Counted from the stretch's first letter, positions 17,752 to 27,351 are shown. The stretch: DNA of 64,000 nucleotides from Avidesulfovibrio sp964369685 (GCA_964369685.1 CAYJFB010000005.1:1-64000), one strand, 5' to 3'. The notes: generated by a model from the sequence alone, not told the origin. A program made the numbers and translations.

Positions 17752-20700
17752 ATGAAAAAGAAACCGTTGCATACGCCTTTTTCAAATACAAACCAGTCGT
17801 CGGAGAACACGTCCTCGATAAAAGAGCAGGCTCTGTCACCCAAAGCACGTTCTGTTCGCGCACTCACACGCACAACTGTCGGATGGATGGCCGCAAACCC
17901 TGTGGCTGCAAACTTGTTGATGGTTGTTATGGTTGTTGGGGGACTGCTTTTTGCTTCCCAAATTCGTAAAGAAGTGTTTCCGGCATTTGATCTTGATTTA
18001 GTCACGGTCACAGTGAGTTATGATGGCGCAACCCCCGAAGAAATTGAATTGAGCATTGTCAAAGCCGTGGAAGAAGCGGTTCAGGGCTTGGATGGAGTCA
18101 AAGAAACCACGGCAACCATTTCTGCCGGTAGAGGAACCGTCAGTATTGAAGCCAATGAAGGCGCAGATGGGAACATCTTGCTGCAAGATGTGAAGGCCGC
18201 TGTAGATCGTATTTCTACTCTTCCCGAAGACGCAGACAGCCCCGATATTTCTTTGCGTTCGTTGCGTCGGGAAGTCGTCTCTTTGGTTCTCACAGGCGGC
18301 GGCACACAACAGGCACAACGCTATTGGGCAGAACTCATTCGCGACGAGTTGGCACAAGACGGCGAGATCACACAAGTTGAGTTGGATACCGTGCTTGATC
18401 ATGAGGTGTTGATAGAGATTCCACAAGACACCTTGCGTCGATATAATTTGACGATCAATGAAGTGGCAACGGCAATCCGCAGTTCAGCCATTCAGCAAGG
18501 CGGCGGAACCGTACAAGCCTCAAGCGGTGATATCATGTTGCGTTTGAACGAACGTCGTGACTATGCCGCAGATTTTGCCAATGTGGCTATTCGTACCAAT
18601 GCCGACGGCAGTCGTTTATTGCTCGATGATATCGCCGTGATTACAGACACCTTTGATGATGCCAAACGTTGGGCGGAATTTAACGGTCAAGAGGCATTGT
18701 TGATCGAAGTCTATAGCATCGGCGAAGAAACGCCTGAATCTGTGTCTATAGCCACGCGTCGGATTGTAGACAGGTTTAATGCCTCCATGCCCGGTGATTT
18801 ACAGCTTCATGTGCTTGATGACTCCGCTGAGGTGTATTTACAGCGTGAAGAATTGCTGATCAAAAATGCGTTACAAGGTGTTTTACTTGTTTTTTTGTGT
18901 TTGGCGATATTTTTGCGTCCTTCATTGGCGTTATGGGTCAGCTTGGGGATTCCTGTTTCCATGCTTGGTGCGTTTTGGTTTTTTGACATCGCTGGGCAAA
19001 CCATCAATATGATGACGCTTTTTGCATTTATCATCACGTTGGGTATTGTTGTGGATGATGCCATTGTGGTTGGCGAGAATGTCAGTTCGTGGCAAGAGCG
19101 TGGCTATACACCGTTGGAAGCGGCAATACGCGGTACGGAAGAGGTGTCGGGGCCTGTTGTTTTCAGTGTTTTGACAAACATGGTTGCTTTCATGCCGATG
19201 CTTTTTATTCCGGGAACCATGGGTAAAATTTGGATGACCATTCCTGTTGTCGTCATGGCGGTCTTTTTTTGTTCTTTACTTGAAAGCCTCTACGTCTTGC
19301 CTGCACATTTGTCGCACACTCGTTATAAACCACCGCTTATGCCAAAAAACACCCTACAAACAACAAACGAAGTGTCAAAAAACATTTTTTCACGGGGACT
19401 TGCCGCGTTTGCGGCGTGGCAGCAGCGTTTTAGTCATGTTTTTTTGCAATGTGTTGAAAAGCGGTTTGGTGGCATATTATATAAAGTTTTGCAAATGCGT
19501 TATGTTACGTTTTGCTGTGGTGTGTTGATGTTGTTGATCACTGTGGGGTATGTGGTTTCGGGGCGCATGGGCTTTGATTTAATGCCGCGTACAGAGGCTG
19601 ATTTTGCTTTTGCTTCAGCCGATTTACCTGCAGGCGCACCACGCACTGAAATTGACAAAGTAAAAAATCGTCTTGTCAATGCAGCCAAACAACTGGTTGA
19701 AGAACACGGTGGCGAAGCGTTGTCCGAAGGGATTTTTACTCAAGTGCGTGATACAGAATTGTTTGTTTATGTGATGCTTGTGGATCCTGAGATTCGTCCC
19801 ATGAGCACCGAGGCGTTCACGACACTTTGGCGTCAACGTGTGGGGGTTATTCCCAGTGTGGAAAATCTGGAAATGCAAGCCGACCGTGGTGGTCCCGGTA
19901 GCGGAAAAGGTCTGAGTGTGCGTCTTTCGCATCGAGATACGGCCGTTTTGGAACAAGCCGCTGAAGATTTTGCCACACGCCTCACTGCCTACGCGGCGAT
20001 CGGAGATGTGGATACAGGAACCAGCAGAACCACACGCCAATTTGATGTGACACTAAAACCCCTTGCCGAGCAATTGGGTTTGACTGCACAAGAAATTTCA
20101 AGTCAGTTGCGTAGCGCCTTTGAAGGTTCTGTCGTTTTGCGTCAACAGCGAGATTACAGCGAAGTGACCGTGCGTGTACGCCTGCCCGAGGAAGAACGTA
20201 CTCGTGAAGCCACCTTTGAAGAGTTGATTTTACGTACGCCGAACGGGCGCGAAGTCTTGTTGCGTGACGTGACAGATTTGGAAGACGGGCGTGCCGATTC
20301 TGTCATCCGCCATACCAACGGGCGCCGTACCGCCACAGTGGAAGCCAATGTGACGCCGCCTTCGGCAACAGGGCAAATGATGAGTACGGTGACCGATGAA
20401 ATCATGCCTGCGTTGTTGCAAGATTATAATGGTCTGTCTTGGGAATTCAGCGGACGGCAATCCGATATGCGTGATAGCACGACAGCCATGCTTTTTGGTT
20501 TACTTTTCGCTTTACTCGGCGTTTACGCGTTATTGGCCATTCCTTTTAAAAGTTATACCCAACCGCTGATCATTATGTTGACGATTCCTTTCGGTATGGT
20601 CGGTGCTGTACTCGGTCATCTGATTATGGGCTACAGCCTCAGTGTGATCAGTTTGTTTGGTTTGGTTGCGCTTTCCGGTGTGGTGGTCAATGATTCGTTG

Positions 20701-20985
20701 GTTTTGATTGATTTTGCCAACCGTCGACGCCTTGAGGGGATGTCTGCATTTGAGGCTGTACGTCAGGCGGCCATTCAGCGGTTTCGTCCGATCTTATTAA
20801 CCACAATTACAACCTTTGTGGGATTGGCTCCCTTGATTTTTGAAACATCTCGTCAGGCGCAAATGTTGGTTCCCGTGGCGTTATCGTTGGGATTTGGGAT
20901 CATTTTTGCTACATTTATGTGCTTGGTGCTGGTGCCTGCTTTATATCTCATTCTTGATGACGTGCATCGGTTGATAAAACACTAG
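17752..20985 (+). CDS. RND efflux permease
   Basis: The 1077-residue product is a resistance-nodulation-division pump of the HAE/AcrB fold: twelve membrane spans, two large periplasmic loops, and the proton-relay pair in GIVVDDAIVVGEN of TM4. The N-terminus carries about 45 extra polar residues before the first span. Such pumps normally need a membrane-fusion protein and a TolC-type channel. Neither is adjacent, so this gene is an orphan permease or works with partners elsewhere. Substrates cannot be predicted. Confidence 0.88.
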   Translation: MKKKPLHTPFSNTNQSSENTSSIKEQALSPKARSVRALTRTTVGWMAANPVAANLLMVVMVVGGLLFASQIRKEVFPAFDLDLVTVTVSYDGATPEEIELSIVKAVEEAVQGLDGVKETTATISAGRGTVSIEANEGADGNILLQDVKAAVDRISTLPEDADSPDISLRSLRREVVSLVLTGGGTQQAQRYWAELIRDELAQDGEITQVELDTVLDHEVLIEIPQDTLRRYNLTINEVATAIRSSAIQQGGGTVQASSGDIMLRLNERRDYAADFANVAIRTNADGSRLLLDDIAVITDTFDDAKRWAEFNGQEALLIEVYSIGEETPESVSIATRRIVDRFNASMPGDLQLHVLDDSAEVYLQREELLIKNALQGVLLVFLCLAIFLRPSLALWVSLGIPVSMLGAFWFFDIAGQTINMMTLFAFIITLGIVVDDAIVVGENVSSWQERGYTPLEAAIRGTEEVSGPVVFSVLTNMVAFMPMLFIPGTMGKIWMTIPVVVMAVFFCSLLESLYVLPAHLSHTRYKPPLMPKNTLQTTNEVSKNIFSRGLAAFAAWQQRFSHVFLQCVEKRFGGILYKVLQMRYVTFCCGVLMLLITVGYVVSGRMGFDLMPRTEADFAFASADLPAGAPRTEIDKVKNRLVNAAKQLVEEHGGEALSEGIFTQVRDTELFVYVMLVDPEIRPMSTEAFTTLWRQRVGVIPSVENLEMQADRGGPGSGKGLSVRLSHRDTAVLEQAAEDFATRLTAYAAIGDVDTGTSRTTRQFDVTLKPLAEQLGLTAQEISSQLRSAFEGSVVLRQQRDYSEVTVRVRLPEEERTREATFEELILRTPNGREVLLRDVTDLEDGRADSVIRHTNGRRTATVEANVTPPSATGQMMSTVTDEIMPALLQDYNGLSWEFSGRQSDMRDSTTAMLFGLLFALLGVYALLAIPFKSYTQPLIIMLTIPFGMVGAVLGHLIMGYSLSVISLFGLVALSGVVVNDSLVLIDFANRRRLEGMSAFEAVRQAAIQRFRPILLTTITTFVGLAPLIFETSRQAQMLVPVALSLGFGIIFATFMCLVLVPALYLILDDVHRLIKH

Positions 20986-21000
20986 AGCATTTTTAGACTG

Positions 21001-21030
21001 ACTTTTACTTTTACTTTTACTTTTACTTTT
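21001..21030 (+). repeat. Hexanucleotide tandem repeat (ACTTTT)5
   Basis: Five perfect copies of ACTTTT follow the RND stop by 15 bases and run into a T8 tract that precedes the G6 hairpin of repeat copy B. Such repeats can change length by slippage. Confidence 0.9.
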
Positions 21031-21114
21031 CTTTTTTTTGGGGGGAATAATTCCCCCCAAACCCCCTTGATTCTGCGGCGCATTCCAATGCTTTGCATTG
21101 TTTATGCGCCGCAG
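21031..21114 (+). repeat. Two-hairpin 3' element, copy B
   Basis: Downstream of the RND gene: T8, then GGGGGGAATAATTCCCCCC (21040-21058), then AAACCCCCTTGATTCTG, then a perfect 11-bp stem (21073-21083 with 21104-21114) enclosing a second stem CAATGC-TTT-GCATTG (21086-21100). This is the best-formed copy. Confidence 0.8.
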
Positions 21115-21280
21115 TTCAATCTGCTTTGAGAGTCTTTTTATACAAAGCTCAAAAGTTAAGCATCGAATATTATTTGGAAAAATCAAAGTGGGATGTCGAT
21201 AGTTGTTATAGTATATAGAGCTTTATTTGCGGTATGTGAAGATAGGATATGATTATAAATTGTTATATATAATATATACT

Positions 21281-21360
21281 CTCTTTTGCCGCGATTTTGG
21301 GGCGCGGCAAAAGAGATGTTTTGGGGAGGCAGAGACAAGCCCTCGCCTTTATCCCCGGAA
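21281..21360 (-). repeat. Two-hairpin 3' element, divergent copy E
   Basis: Read from sarD: a T run, a G-rich/C-rich imperfect hairpin (21356-21323), AAAA, then a perfect 13-bp stem with arms 21303-21315 and 21281-21293. The order matches the other copies but the linker differs, so membership is less certain. It probably ends the taurine operon transcript. Confidence 0.5.
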
Positions 21361-21367
21361 AAAAGAA

Positions 21368-22531
21368 CTAATTATCGAAGTTGTTTGTAAGGAGTGCAAG
21401 AATTTGATCACGGCTTGCGGCACGTGGGTTGTTGTTGAGCAAGCGTTTTGCGGCGAAGGCACGGTCGGCGCAAGCGTCGAGATCTTCGCGTTTGATTCCG
21501 TAGTTGGAAAGTCCTGTTTTGATGTTCAGATCATAAAGGAAATCACGGAATGCTTGTTCCACATCGGCGGCGCGTTCAAGAACGCTCATGACACCGCAAC
21601 GATCATCACCGCGCAAGATATCGGCAACAGTGGCATATTTTTCGGGATTGGCAATATAGTTAAAGCCTACGCAGAAAGGCGCGCAGAATGACATAGCCAT
21701 GCCGTGAGGAATATGGCACTCCACGGGCAAAGTCGTACCGATAGCATGAATCAGACCGTTTTGGGTATTGCCAAAGCCCATGCCGGCAAGAGCTGAACCA
21801 TACATCATGGCGTCACGTGCGGCAGCATTTTGACCGTTGGCGTAGGCTTGACGGAGGTTGTTTCCGACAAGTTTCATGGCTTGCAGGTTCAGAGCGTCGG
21901 TAATGGGCGTTGCAGCCAAACCGCAGTATGATTCCATGGCATGTACAAAGGCGTCGACGCCGGNNNNNNNNNNCACATGCGGCGGCAAACCAAAGGTCAA
22001 TTCTGCATCAAGAATGACGGTATCTGCATACATAAATTCAGAAACAACACCTTTTTTACCGCCGTTTTTGGTATCGGCAAGCACAGAGATGTTTGTGACT
22101 TCAGAGCCTGTGCCCGACGTTGTGGGGATAAGGATACAGGGCAGACTGGGATTGGGAACAAGATTGATACCAAAATACTTGTCAATGGGGCCTTCATTGG
22201 AAAGCAATACAGACGCTGCTTTGGTGGTATCCAAAGCAGAACCGCCGCCAAATCCGATGATCACGTCGGCGCCAAAAGCTTTGGCTTCGTCGGTGCAATG
22301 TTGAATAGAATCCATGCTGGGTTCAAGCTGTGCTTCGGCATACAGTGTCCATGCAATACCGCCTGCCGTCAGGGCTTCTTCAAGCGGTTTTTGCACGCCG
22401 AGTTTTGCCAGGCCGGGATCGGTGACGATAAAGGCTTTAGAACCTTTTAAATTTTTGACTTCGTCGGCGGCTTGTTTGACAGAACCCAATCCATGAACAA
22501 TCTTTTTTACTGTATAATGCGTAAACGCCAT
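21368..22531 (-). CDS. sarD: Sulfoacetaldehyde reductase, iron-type ADH
   Basis: SarD reduces sulfoacetaldehyde to isethionate with NADH in the taurine pathway of Bilophila. The 387-residue product is a group III metal-dependent alcohol dehydrogenase: NAD loop IGFGGGSALDTTKA near 95, PTTSGTGSEVT near 140, and metal-site histidines in FVHAMESY, LIHAIG and CHIPHG. Ten N (21964-21973) fall between LPPHV and GVDAF, where relatives read TAAT; the 10 Ns keep the frame, so the gap size appears right. GAGGATAT precedes the ATG. The family alone covers many alcohols; assignment to SarD rests on the tpa-ald neighbours. Confidence 0.85.
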   Translation of the reverse strand: MAFTHYTVKKIVHGLGSVKQAADEVKNLKGSKAFIVTDPGLAKLGVQKPLEEALTAGGIAWTLYAEAQLEPSMDSIQHCTDEAKAFGADVIIGFGGGSALDTTKAASVLLSNEGPIDKYFGINLVPNPSLPCILIPTTSGTGSEVTNISVLADTKNGGKKGVVSEFMYADTVILDAELTFGLPPHVXXXXGVDAFVHAMESYCGLAATPITDALNLQAMKLVGNNLRQAYANGQNAAARDAMMYGSALAGMGFGNTQNGLIHAIGTTLPVECHIPHGMAMSFCAPFCVGFNYIANPEKYATVADILRGDDRCGVMSVLERAADVEQAFRDFLYDLNIKTGLSNYGIKREDLDACADRAFAAKRLLNNNPRAASRDQILALLTNNFDN

Positions 22532-22632
22532 GACAAATATCCTCTTTGCATACGAAACGTGCTGTCTCTGTCAAGAAAGACAGTACAACGTTACGAATTG
22601 CGTCGTTAATGATTAAGGGCTTGCGATATGCC

Positions 22633-22666
22633 GAAAACGGCAGGACAAACGCGTCCCACCGTTTTC
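22633..22666 (-). promoter_or_regulatory. Stem-loop between tpa and sarD
   Basis: GAAAACGG pairs with CCGTTTTC, with GGAC/GTCC inside. No T run follows on the minus strand. A second small stem (CTGTC/GACAG) lies near 22565-22585. In a shared transcript they could stabilise or separate the two messages, giving different amounts of Tpa and SarD. Confidence 0.4.
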
Positions 22667-22721
22667 ATAACATTCAGTCAATATTCATTGAGAATAAAGA
22701 ATGAAAGCACATTAAATCACC

Positions 22722-24116
22722 CTACATACCAAATTTTTTCTCAACCGTTGTCAGGGCTTTATCCAAACCTGCAACGATTTCATCAATATCGCTTTTTGTT
22801 GCAATTAAAGCGGGGCACAGTGTCAGGGTGTTGTTGAATTCACGGAAAGAACGTGTGGTTTTACCAATCAGCACGCCACCTTCCATTTTTGCCGCACCGA
22901 CAACGGCTGTAGCAAAGGCGTCGGTCACGGGTTCTTTGGTTGCGCGATCTTTGACCAATTCAACACCGGCAAAAAGACCTTTGCCGCGAACATCACCGAT
23001 GGAAGGATGTTTTGCAGCCAAGCCTTGTAAGCTTTCAAGCAAATAGTCACCCATGTTTTTTGCATTGTCCAGCAAGTTTTCGCGTTCAATGATTTCCATG
23101 TTGACCAAGCCTGCGGTGGGGCCTGCGGTACAACCGCCAAAGGTACTGATGTCACGGAAGAAGGCGTCGGGGTCTGTGGGATCGTTGACGAAATCTTGGA
23201 AGACTTTTTCAGTGGTCACCGTACAAGAGATGGCTGCATAGCCGCTGGCAACGCCTTTTGCCATGGTGACGATATCGGGTTGGACATTAAAGTGTTGATA
23301 GCCAAACCATTTGCCTGTACGTCCGACACCGCAAACAACTTCGTCAAAAATTAACAACAGGTCATATTTTTTGCAAAGTTCTTGCATGGTTTCGTAGTAA
23401 CCTGCGGGCGGAACAATAATGCCGCCACCTGCGGTCATGGGCTCAACAATCACGCCGCCGAGTTCATCGGGACCGACACTCAGGATCACTTCTTCCATTT
23501 GTTTGGCCATTTTTACGCCAAGATCATCACAAGTGCCAAATTTTGAGCGGTAGCTGTCTGCGTCGGGAAATTCGTAGAATCCGGGGCAGAATGGGCCATA
23601 TTGGTGACGGCGTTCAAATTGTCCGCCTGCGCTCAGCGTGGCAATGGTGGTTCCATGATAGTCACGAGCGCGGTAGAGGACGCCTGTTTTTTTGCCGCCG
23701 TGTTTCAAATGACCGATTTGACGGACGATTTTGAATGCTTTTTCGTTGGCTTCGGAGCCTGAATTGGACAGGTATACGCGGCTCATGCCGGGCATTTTAC
23801 TGATCAATTTTTCAGAAAATTTGATTGTGGGGATATTGCCGATGCCGTTGGCAAAGTAGCACATATCGAGCATTTGTTGACTGACGGCGTCAACAATTTC
23901 TTTGCGGCCGTACCCAACGTTGACAGTCCATACGCCGCCGGAGAGAGCGTCAAGAAACGTCTTGTCATTGATATCGGTAACACGCATGCCTTCACCTTTT
24001 ACATAAATAGGCGGATCGGCATTTTCATACACTTTGTGTTGTGTCAGGTGGTGCCAAACATGCTTTTTATCTAACGCGATCAACTCTGCACGAGTTTTGT
24101 CATCAATCTTGCTCAT
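22722..24116 (-). CDS. tpa: Taurine:pyruvate aminotransferase
   Basis: Tpa transfers the amino group of taurine to pyruvate, giving sulfoacetaldehyde and alanine. The 464-residue product is a class III PLP aminotransferase: NSGSEANEKAF near 118 for the phosphate, LIFDEVVCGVGRTG near 255 with the PLP aspartate, and the PLP lysine in TMAKGVASGY near 290. It resembles the Bilophila enzyme in length and in its start (KHVWHHLTQHK). GGAGAAAG lies before the ATG. Together with ald and sarD it forms a complete taurine-to-isethionate module. Another class III aminotransferase activity would be possible if the context were ignored. Confidence 0.88.
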   Translation of the reverse strand: MSKIDDKTRAELIALDKKHVWHHLTQHKVYENADPPIYVKGEGMRVTDINDKTFLDALSGGVWTVNVGYGRKEIVDAVSQQMLDMCYFANGIGNIPTIKFSEKLISKMPGMSRVYLSNSGSEANEKAFKIVRQIGHLKHGGKKTGVLYRARDYHGTTIATLSAGGQFERRHQYGPFCPGFYEFPDADSYRSKFGTCDDLGVKMAKQMEEVILSVGPDELGGVIVEPMTAGGGIIVPPAGYYETMQELCKKYDLLLIFDEVVCGVGRTGKWFGYQHFNVQPDIVTMAKGVASGYAAISCTVTTEKVFQDFVNDPTDPDAFFRDISTFGGCTAGPTAGLVNMEIIERENLLDNAKNMGDYLLESLQGLAAKHPSIGDVRGKGLFAGVELVKDRATKEPVTDAFATAVVGAAKMEGGVLIGKTTRSFREFNNTLTLCPALIATKSDIDEIVAGLDKALTTVEKKFGM

Positions 24117-24187
24117 GACTCTTTCTCCGTAAAAGGTAAGGTAGGTAAGCGAACTGAAACGTCCATTCAGCGAACGAAAAGAACAAT

Positions 24188-24228
24188 AAAAGGGGCAGGG
24201 AGGAGGAGGATTATCCTCTTCCCCCCTG
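24188..24228 (-). terminator. G-rich hairpin after ald
   Basis: On the minus strand CAGGGGGGAAGAGGAT pairs with ATCCTCCTCCTCCCTG around a short AT loop, followed by CCCCTTTT. It starts 6 bases after the ald stop and lies before tpa, so it could lower read-through into tpa or stabilise the ald message. Confidence 0.55.
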
Positions 24229-24234
24229 AAAAAA

Positions 24235-25356
24235 TTAGTTTAAGATTTCGCTTAAGTCGCAGAGTTCATATCCGAGAGCGTCGGCGACACCTTTATAATA
24301 CACTTTACCTGCGCAGGTGTTGATACCGCGAGCCAGTGCGCAATCTTTTTTGCAGGCTTCTTTCCAACCTTGGTTTGCCAAGGCAACCATATAAGACATG
24401 GTGGCGTTGGTGAGTGCGAAGGTTGACGTCCGTGCAACGGCACCGGGCATGTTGCCTACAGAATAGTGTACCACGCCGTGTTTAATGAAGGTTGGGTTGT
24501 CGTGGTATGTGGGGCCGTGTGCGGCTGTTGTTTCAATGCAACCGCCTTGGTCAATGGCCACGTCAACGATGGCAGAACCGGGTTTCATGGATTTAACCAT
24601 TTCTTCGGTGACGAGTTTGGGAGTCAGTGCGCCGGGGATGAGGATCGAACCGATCAGCAAATCGGCTTCTTTCACGGCTGCAGCGATATTATAGGCGTTG
24701 GAGGCCAACGTTTGGATTCGTCCGCCGTACACGTCGTCAATATAGCGCAGACGACCGATATTATTATCAAGGATGGTCACGCGGGCGCCCATTCCCATGG
24801 CCACTTTGGCTGCCGCAAGACCGACAACACCGGCACCAAGCACCACAACATGCGCTGCCGTCACACCGGCAACACCGCCAAGCAGTTGTCCCATGCCGCC
24901 TTCAATTTTGGTCAGCATTTGTGCGCCGACTTGGGTGGCCATACGGCCTGCCACTTCAGACATGGGAGCCAAAAGCGGTAATGCGCCGTTGTCGTATTGC
25001 ACGGTTTCGTAAGCCACGCCCACAACTTTTTTCTCAAGCAACGCTTTGGTCAAAGCCGGTTCGGGGGCAAGGTGCAGGTAGGTATAAAGCAACAGGCCTT
25101 CGTGAAAGAGTTCGTATTCGGGTGCAAGGGGCTCTTTTACTTTGACAACCATGTCGCAAGCCCACACTTCGTTGGCGGTATCAACAATCGTGGCTCCGGC
25201 TGCAATATATTCGTCATCGGTGATCATACTGCCAAGGCCGGCACCTTTTTGCACCAAGACGTCGTGTCCGTTTTCTTTCAGAGCATGAACGCCTGCAGGG
25301 GTGATACCGACACGATATTCTTGGACTTTGATCTCTTTTGGGATACCAACACGCAT
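24235..25356 (-). CDS. ald: Alanine dehydrogenase
   Basis: Ald oxidises alanine to pyruvate and ammonia with NAD. Beside Tpa it regenerates the pyruvate acceptor. The 373-residue product is full length: MRVGIPKEIK at the start, the catalytic lysine and histidine regions VVKVKEPL and YTYLHLAP, the Rossmann loop VLGAGVVGLAAA near 170, and VDVAIDQGGC near 265. GGAGGCTCATC precedes the ATG. It is the first gene of the probable ald-tpa-sarD unit, with a 118-base space to tpa. Confidence 0.95.
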   Translation of the reverse strand: MRVGIPKEIKVQEYRVGITPAGVHALKENGHDVLVQKGAGLGSMITDDEYIAAGATIVDTANEVWACDMVVKVKEPLAPEYELFHEGLLLYTYLHLAPEPALTKALLEKKVVGVAYETVQYDNGALPLLAPMSEVAGRMATQVGAQMLTKIEGGMGQLLGGVAGVTAAHVVVLGAGVVGLAAAKVAMGMGARVTILDNNIGRLRYIDDVYGGRIQTLASNAYNIAAAVKEADLLIGSILIPGALTPKLVTEEMVKSMKPGSAIVDVAIDQGGCIETTAAHGPTYHDNPTFIKHGVVHYSVGNMPGAVARTSTFALTNATMSYMVALANQGWKEACKKDCALARGINTCAGKVYYKGVADALGYELCDLSEILN

Positions 25357-25647
25357 GATGAGCCTCCAAAAAATGGCTTAAATTTTAAATTGTCTGTTGT
25401 TTATTTTTCAAAAAGGCACATAAAACACCACAGATGTGCCATCTGTCTTGACATAAAGCAATAGTCGTTCCATTTTTCTCAAAACATGTAACATGTTTAT
25501 TTTTTTGATAAATAAAAATTATCGCATTGATTTACTTTACGTGTTGATTCATTTTTGAATCGCTTTTTTGTTGAATATAGAGTAAAAAAATGATTCTTTT
25601 TTGCATCGCGAGTTGAATTTGAATCGGTTTTAAGATACACTTGGAGC
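25357..25647. promoter_or_regulatory. Control region between ald and its likely activator
   Basis: Nearest ald is an inverted repeat GGCACAT (25415-25421) / ATGTGCC (25434-25440), followed on the minus strand by TTTTT; it could be a leader attenuator. The same bases include TGGCAC (25441-25436), a sigma54-like -24 box, but the -12 box reads TGGT rather than TTGC. Upstream are related palindromes GATTCATTTTTGAATC (25546-25561) and GATTCTTTTTTGCATC (25592-25607), and a half site TTTGAATC (25618-25625). They lie about 105-185 bases before the -24-like box, as activator sites usually do. Confidence 0.5.
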
Positions 25648-27351
25648 ATGACGACATGTAATTACTCAGATCTTTTTGAACGTCAGTTACCCATCGCTGT
25701 CGGCATTTGTCGTGGCATGCGTTGGCAACTGGTTTACGGCAACCGCGCACTGTTCTCATTGGTGAATGATCGTGCGGTGCTGGGTCATCCTTTGGCGGAG
25801 GTGTTGGCTCAGTGCGGCTTTCAGTACGATACAGCCTTTGATCCGCATTCTATAGCAGGAGAAACGGTTTTATATCAATCTTTGGGGACGGTGTATGCGC
25901 TCAGTTGGAAGCAATCAAGCCCGGCGCCTCAACCACGTTGGGTGATCGCGCTCTCCCCCATTCCTCTTGCACACATTCGTGATGAAGCGGCGTTGCCATG
26001 GCAAGAAATGAATGTGTTGTTGGATTCCATGCATGACGGTATTTGGGTGATTGATGCCAACGGCATCACCTTGCGTGTCAACAAAGCTTTGGAACGCATA
26101 GCGAATATCAAAGCACAAGATGTCATCGGCCATCATGTGACACACCCTATGCTTGGAGGCAGTTTTACGCGCTGCGTAACACTACAGGCACTGGAAGAAA
26201 AACGCGCAGTCACCATGTTTGACGATTATGCCAACGGGAAGCGTTGTTTAAACACCAGTATGCCCATTTTTGATGAAAACGGCAATGTATGGCGCGTGAT
26301 CGCATCCATTCGCGACATGACAGAGCTGGAACAACTCCAACGCAAACTGACAGAACTGGAAACAGAAACAGAAAGTTATAAAGCTCAACTTCAAACTATA
26401 GAAAATAATAAAGAATACGGATTTGTCGGACACAGCGCGCAACTCAGACACCTGCGCAAAGATATGGAAAAAGCCGCGCGCAGTGAAGCCATAACACTCA
26501 TCGAAGGCGAAACGGGAACAGGAAAAACCCTCGCAGCGAAAGCCATTCACGAACAAAGTGCCCGACACGCACAACCTTTTGTTGCCGTCAATTGTGGTGC
26601 AATCCCACCGTCACTTGTGGAATCGGAATTGTTCGGTTACGAGAAAGGCGCGTTTACGGGAGCCAGCAAAGGCGGTAAACTCGGGATGTTTGAGTTGGCA
26701 CACCGCGGTACATTATTGTTGGACGAAATCGGGGAATTGCCTTTACCTACGCAAGCAAAACTTTTACAAGTATTGGACGGGCAAGCCTTTCATCGTGTCG
26801 GTGGCACAAAACCCATCAATGTTGACGTGCGTGTGTTAACGGCAACAAATCGTCATTTGTCTGATATGGTGGCTTCAGGACAGTTCCGTGAAGATTTATT
26901 TTATCGTTTGCGTGTGATTTCTTTGCATTTGCCGCCGTTGCGTCAACGGGTGGATGATATCCCTGTTTTGGCCATGCATTTTTTACGTACATTGTGCAAA
27001 CAAAATAATTTGGAAAAAAGCTTTGATCCTGCCGTATTGAATTGTTTTTTGGCGTATTCGTGGCCGGGTAATGTGCGTGAACTTCGTGCCACGGTGCATT
27101 CTTTGGTCAGTATGAGTGAAAAATCGGTGATCTCCACAACAGATTTACCTCCCTACTTACAGACACAACTTGCCGTACCGTTGTCTATAGATTTGCCGCA
27201 GTCGTTGTCAACAGCCGTTGCCGAACTTGAAAAATCCATGATCGCCAAGGCGCTTCTCGAAACAGGCAGTACAAGAAAGGCGGCAAAACGTTTGGGAATC
27301 AGTCAAAGCTCAGTCGTACGCAAAGCACAAATGTATAACATCACCATATGA
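25648..27351 (+). CDS. Sigma54-dependent activator with PAS domain
   Basis: The 567-residue product has two N-terminal sensory segments, the second a PAS domain (about 115-225), a short coiled coil (about 225-255), a sigma54-interaction AAA+ domain (about 265-490) and a C-terminal Fis-type helix-turn-helix (about 520-567). Walker A is GETGTGKT, and the GAFTGA loop needed to contact sigma54 is intact. It is divergent from ald and faces paired palindromes, so control of the taurine operon and of itself is likely. The signal it senses is unknown. Confidence 0.87.
   Translation: MTTCNYSDLFERQLPIAVGICRGMRWQLVYGNRALFSLVNDRAVLGHPLAEVLAQCGFQYDTAFDPHSIAGETVLYQSLGTVYALSWKQSSPAPQPRWVIALSPIPLAHIRDEAALPWQEMNVLLDSMHDGIWVIDANGITLRVNKALERIANIKAQDVIGHHVTHPMLGGSFTRCVTLQALEEKRAVTMFDDYANGKRCLNTSMPIFDENGNVWRVIASIRDMTELEQLQRKLTELETETESYKAQLQTIENNKEYGFVGHSAQLRHLRKDMEKAARSEAITLIEGETGTGKTLAAKAIHEQSARHAQPFVAVNCGAIPPSLVESELFGYEKGAFTGASKGGKLGMFELAHRGTLLLDEIGELPLPTQAKLLQVLDGQAFHRVGGTKPINVDVRVLTATNRHLSDMVASGQFREDLFYRLRVISLHLPPLRQRVDDIPVLAMHFLRTLCKQNNLEKSFDPAVLNCFLAYSWPGNVRELRATVHSLVSMSEKSVISTTDLPPYLQTQLAVPLSIDLPQSLSTAVAELEKSMIAKALLETGSTRKAAKRLGISQSSVVRKAQMYNITI

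Noticed and set aside
21964..21973. sarD as a broken gene
   Set aside because: Ten Ns fit exactly the four residues expected between LPPHV and GVDAF, so the gene is probably intact.
25436..25451. Definite sigma54 promoter for ald
   Set aside because: The -24 element TGGCAC is good, but the -12 element reads TGGT instead of TTGC. Only noted as a possibility.
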